From Oxalobacteraceae bacterium (GTDB lineage: Bacteria > Pseudomonadota > Gammaproteobacteria > Burkholderiales > Burkholderiaceae_D), in assembly GCA_947464955.1 (NCBI GenBank), contig CANHZI010000029.1, positions 1-35,611 on the forward strand: DNA of 35,611 nucleotides, written 5' to 3'. The notes below the pieces were generated by a model. It searched no databases. It was not told the origin of the DNA and worked only from the letters and a program-made list of their open reading frames with translations. The translations under genes and the position numbers were made by a program. Each line of letters begins with the position of its first letter. Within the stretch, counting starts at the first letter, position 1. Below, piece by piece: positions 34,410 to 35,611 of this stretch.

Positions 34410-34450
34410 GGCAATACTGCGCAAAATGATAGGAAAGACAATTCTAAGGT

Positions 34451-34485
34451 AAAACACCCACGGCAGGAGAGCGCGCGGGTGTTTT
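34451..34485 (-). terminator. terminator of the serine hydrolase gene
   Basis: AAAACACCC (34451-34459) pairs with GGGTGTTTT (34477-34485) with a 17-nt loop. On the minus strand it lies about 75 nt after the hydrolase stop. The T-run is short on that side. Confidence 0.6.
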
Positions 34486-34561
34486 TATGTTGGAATGAGA
34501 AAGATCTAGGGCAATTCAGGCTATCGCTGTCGTTTCGACGCAGCATTAAGCGAGCCCTAGC

Positions 34562-35611
34562 TTATTTCTTTTCGACACGTTTCAAATCTAGATCATGAAA
34601 GTCAAAACTGAAATCGGTCAGTGGAGAAATCGCCTTCATGGTAATACCGTTAGCAATCCCATCGGTGTCGAGTTGGAAATTCACAAATGCATCGGCATTG
34701 AAAGTACGGTCACGCCATTTCACAACGAAAGTACTGCCTTTGTAATAGGACAAGTCTCCCACAAGCGCTGGAGAACGTTTAGACGCGAACTGCATTTGTC
34801 CATTTGCACCAATCGAAATAGTCACTTCACCAAACCAATTGTCCTTATAAGTGCCGACGTAAGGAGCAGTATTTAACTTGATCTTACCGTTCGCTTTTGT
34901 CTGTTGATCAATCGCTTTCCAGATTTCAGCCACTTCCTTATCCGCATCCGCATTACGTTTTGCCTGACGATCCGCAAATTCCTTAACACGGTCAACCGCC
35001 GGCATGCCGAAATAGCTGTCTTTAATCGTGTTCGTGATGGAACTAAAGGCCGCGCCCTGCTCTTGATTCGTCAGCACCACGATCCCCAGTTTAAGCTCAG
35101 GAATCAGCGTGACTTGTGTCACCATCCCGAGCAAGCCGCCCGTATGCGACACTTGCTTGTAACCTTTCACATCGTTGATACCCCAACCTATCCCATAGGC
35201 ATTGAAATGGGTGTTGTAGGGGCCACCGTTTGGTCCCATTTGTATGATGGTATGCGGTGACCACATTTCATGCTGAGATAGTTCGCTGAATAAACGCTTT
35301 TCACCATAAGCCCCTTTATTCAACTGCATGCGCACCCACTTGGCCATATCGTCAATATTGCTATAGATACCCCCGGCTGCGTTGATCACTTCATTCGGAC
35401 GGAAAGGCACTATCTGTAATTGCCCATTTACGGCGACGTGCGGTTCGACTTTATTTTCAGCGTTTTTCAATCGTGTAATCGAAGCCGCACTCGCATCCAT
35501 TTGCAACGGACGCATAATTTTTTGTTCGATGAATTCTTCCCAGCTGAGACCAGAAACGCGCTTAATCACTTCGCCAGCAACAATATACAGATTGTTATCG
35601 TAATCAAATTG
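34562..35611 (-). CDS. serine beta-lactamase-like hydrolase with C-terminal DUF3471-like domain (5' end outside window)
   Basis: The last 349 codons of the gene are present, and the frame is open through base 35611. The window-edge peptide FDYDNNLYIVAGEVI holds the YxN motif, and SHTGGLLGM holds the third (H/K)TG motif. The SxxK nucleophile lies beyond the window. The C-terminal 110 residues (YVGTYKDNWFGEVTI onward) match the DUF3471 pattern that often follows class C-type beta-lactamase/esterase domains. It is probably a periplasmic peptidase or esterase rather than a resistance enzyme. The GTG at 35569 is an internal valine, not the start. Confidence 0.88.
   Translation of the reverse strand, partial: QFDYDNNLYIVAGEVIKRVSGLSWEEFIEQKIMRPLQMDASAASITRLKNAENKVEPHVAVNGQLQIVPFRPNEVINAAGGIYSNIDDMAKWVRMQLNKGAYGEKRLFSELSQHEMWSPHTIIQMGPNGGPYNTHFNAYGIGWGINDVKGYKQVSHTGGLLGMVTQVTLIPELKLGIVVLTNQEQGAAFSSITNTIKDSYFGMPAVDRVKEFADRQAKRNADADKEVAEIWKAIDQQTKANGKIKLNTAPYVGTYKDNWFGEVTISIGANGQMQFASKRSPALVGDLSYYKGSTFVVKWRDRTFNADAFVNFQLDTDGIANGITMKAISPLTDFSFDFHDLDLKRVEKK

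Noticed and set aside
34410-34457. Longer N-terminus of the MFS-PlsC fusion from a GTG
   Set aside because: The GTG is inside the terminator hairpin of the upstream gene, and the LplT motif begins just after the ATG at 34409.
1-35611. Defence system, prophage, integrative element or CRISPR array
   Set aside because: No integrase, transposase, phage structural gene, repeat-spacer pattern or attachment-site duplication was seen; the gene content is chromosomal.

Overview
The window looks like chromosome of a Gram-negative betaproteobacterium, most likely Burkholderiales/Oxalobacteraceae (Undibacterium- or Herbaspirillum-like, by impression; no search was run). The reasons are moderate GC, the mltG-tmk-holB-pilZ block divergent from ygfZ-DUF4936, the alaA-hom pair, and an L-Ara4N (arn) cluster with ArnA split into two genes. 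I see no rRNA, tRNA, CRISPR array, IS element, integrase or prophage gene. Both ends cut through genes.

Layout. 1-2.6 kb (minus): the 5' end of an enoyl-CoA hydratase-type gene, rlmJ, a GNAT acetyltransferase and pilZ. 2.6-5.4 kb (minus): holB, tmk and mltG. 5.4-6.8 kb (plus): ygfZ and DUF4936, ending at a terminator shared with hom and alaA (6.9-9.5 kb, minus). 9.8-17.7 kb (plus): a small Mth938-like gene coupled to arnT, then arnB, arnC, separate ArnA formyltransferase and decarboxylase genes, arnD and a Bcp peroxiredoxin. 17.9-21.9 kb: a PIN-PhoH ATPase and a REC/GGDEF/EAL response regulator whose GGDEF motif is degenerate. 21.9-29.6 kb: a TetR repressor divergent from a tightly coupled eight-gene operon (FAD amine oxidase-like, DUF1365, CFA-synthase-like methyltransferase, chalcone-isomerase-like, MFS, DUF3833 lipoprotein, SDR, NTF2-like). 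29.8-31.9 kb: one large protein that reads as cysteine desulfurase + degenerate persulfide-dioxygenase-like domain + rhodanese. 32-35.6 kb (minus): a small lipoprotein, an LplT-like MFS fused to a PlsC acyltransferase, and a truncated serine beta-lactamase-like hydrolase.

How the genes work together. The arn genes supply most steps from UDP-glucuronate to transfer of aminoarabinose onto lipid A; Ugd and the ArnE/ArnF flippase are not in the window. The 22.7-29.6 kb operon resembles the lipid-modification set that other proteobacteria often place under an ECF sigma/ChrR pair. Here the visible regulator is a TetR protein with a repeat-rich shared intergenic region.

The most unusual item is the triple-domain sulfur-transfer protein at 29838-31928. 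It is preceded by a good sigma70-type promoter and a perfect 14-bp inverted repeat in its presumed 5' leader.
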